DNA of 5,184 bases, taken from S34-282 sp034422075 (lineage in GTDB: Bacteria; Chloroflexota; Dehalococcoidia; Lucifugimonadales; Australimonadaceae). The position numbers were made by a program, and so were the translations under genes. Below, in pieces: positions 5,080-5,184 of the stretch. Position 1 is the first letter of the stretch. The number at the start of each line of letters is the position of its first letter. The stretch is from positions 1 to 5,184 of the forward strand of contig DAOUJX010000041.1 in NCBI GenBank assembly GCA_034422075.1, written 5' to 3'. The notes beneath the pieces were generated by a model that saw nothing but the letters and a program-made list of their open reading frames with translations, ran no database searches and was not told the DNA's origin.

Positions 5080-5184
5080 CGGCGCATAGTCTACTCCCAC
5101 CCCCTTGGCCCACCGCATTGGGTGCTTCCCCGCGCCGCCTCCCCAGTGTTCTTGCCCGCCCTCTCGTTCGGGTCGGCCGCGGCC

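Noticed and set aside
5091..5184. Possible C-terminus of an upstream minus-strand gene ending with TAG at 5091-5093
   Set aside because: About 30 codons (including AAADPNERAGKNTGE) match nothing I recognise, and all three minus frames are open over most of this GC-rich stretch. The stop would fit thiI starting at 5079, but that is not enough to call a gene.

Overview
The window is gene-dense, GC-rich bacterial chromosome carrying ordinary single-copy genes and no phage, plasmid or insertion-sequence genes. I can support five protein genes (one cut by the left edge), one tRNA, and a few regulatory or repeat elements. The lineage cannot be fixed from the sequence. The high GC, a ClpC-like N-domain protein, a Bacillus-like ThiI without rhodanese domain, a lipobox-bearing SodC and a tRNA gene with encoded CCA would fit Chloroflexota or a similar high-GC group. 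This is a weak inference.

Left part, all on the minus strand and read in this order: a four-helix membrane protein ending in a double Clp N-terminal repeat with no ATPase (514-1452), a CAU-anticodon tRNA (362-436), and the first 99 codons of a lipoprotein Cu/Zn superoxide dismutase (1-297, running off the left edge). The SOD has a good Shine-Dalgarno, but I see no convincing promoter between it and the tRNA, so they may share a transcript.

Middle: a 180-bp divergent spacer (1453-1632) separates the Clp-N gene from a plus-strand pair, class II fumarase (fumC, 1633-3042) and an alpha/beta-hydrolase (3066-3869) 23 nt downstream, probably one transcript. The spacer holds a good minus-strand promoter, a 10-bp palindrome over its -10, and a perfect 12-bp inverted repeat 52 nt apart. 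The hydrolase has Thr where the nucleophilic Ser or Cys is expected.

Right part: a minus-strand thiI (tRNA 4-thiouridine synthase) converges on the hydrolase gene, and their stop ends overlap by 11 bp. The last codons of thiI lie in a hairpin-forming sequence that resembles a common dispersed bacterial repeat. Beyond thiI, the last 66 bp to the right edge show no gene I can name.

Functionally the window combines central carbon metabolism (fumarase), tRNA modification, extracytoplasmic superoxide defence and a possible membrane-located protein-quality-control adaptor. I find no clear multi-gene novel system. The most unusual items are the membrane-tethered Clp-N protein and the Ser-to-Thr hydrolase.
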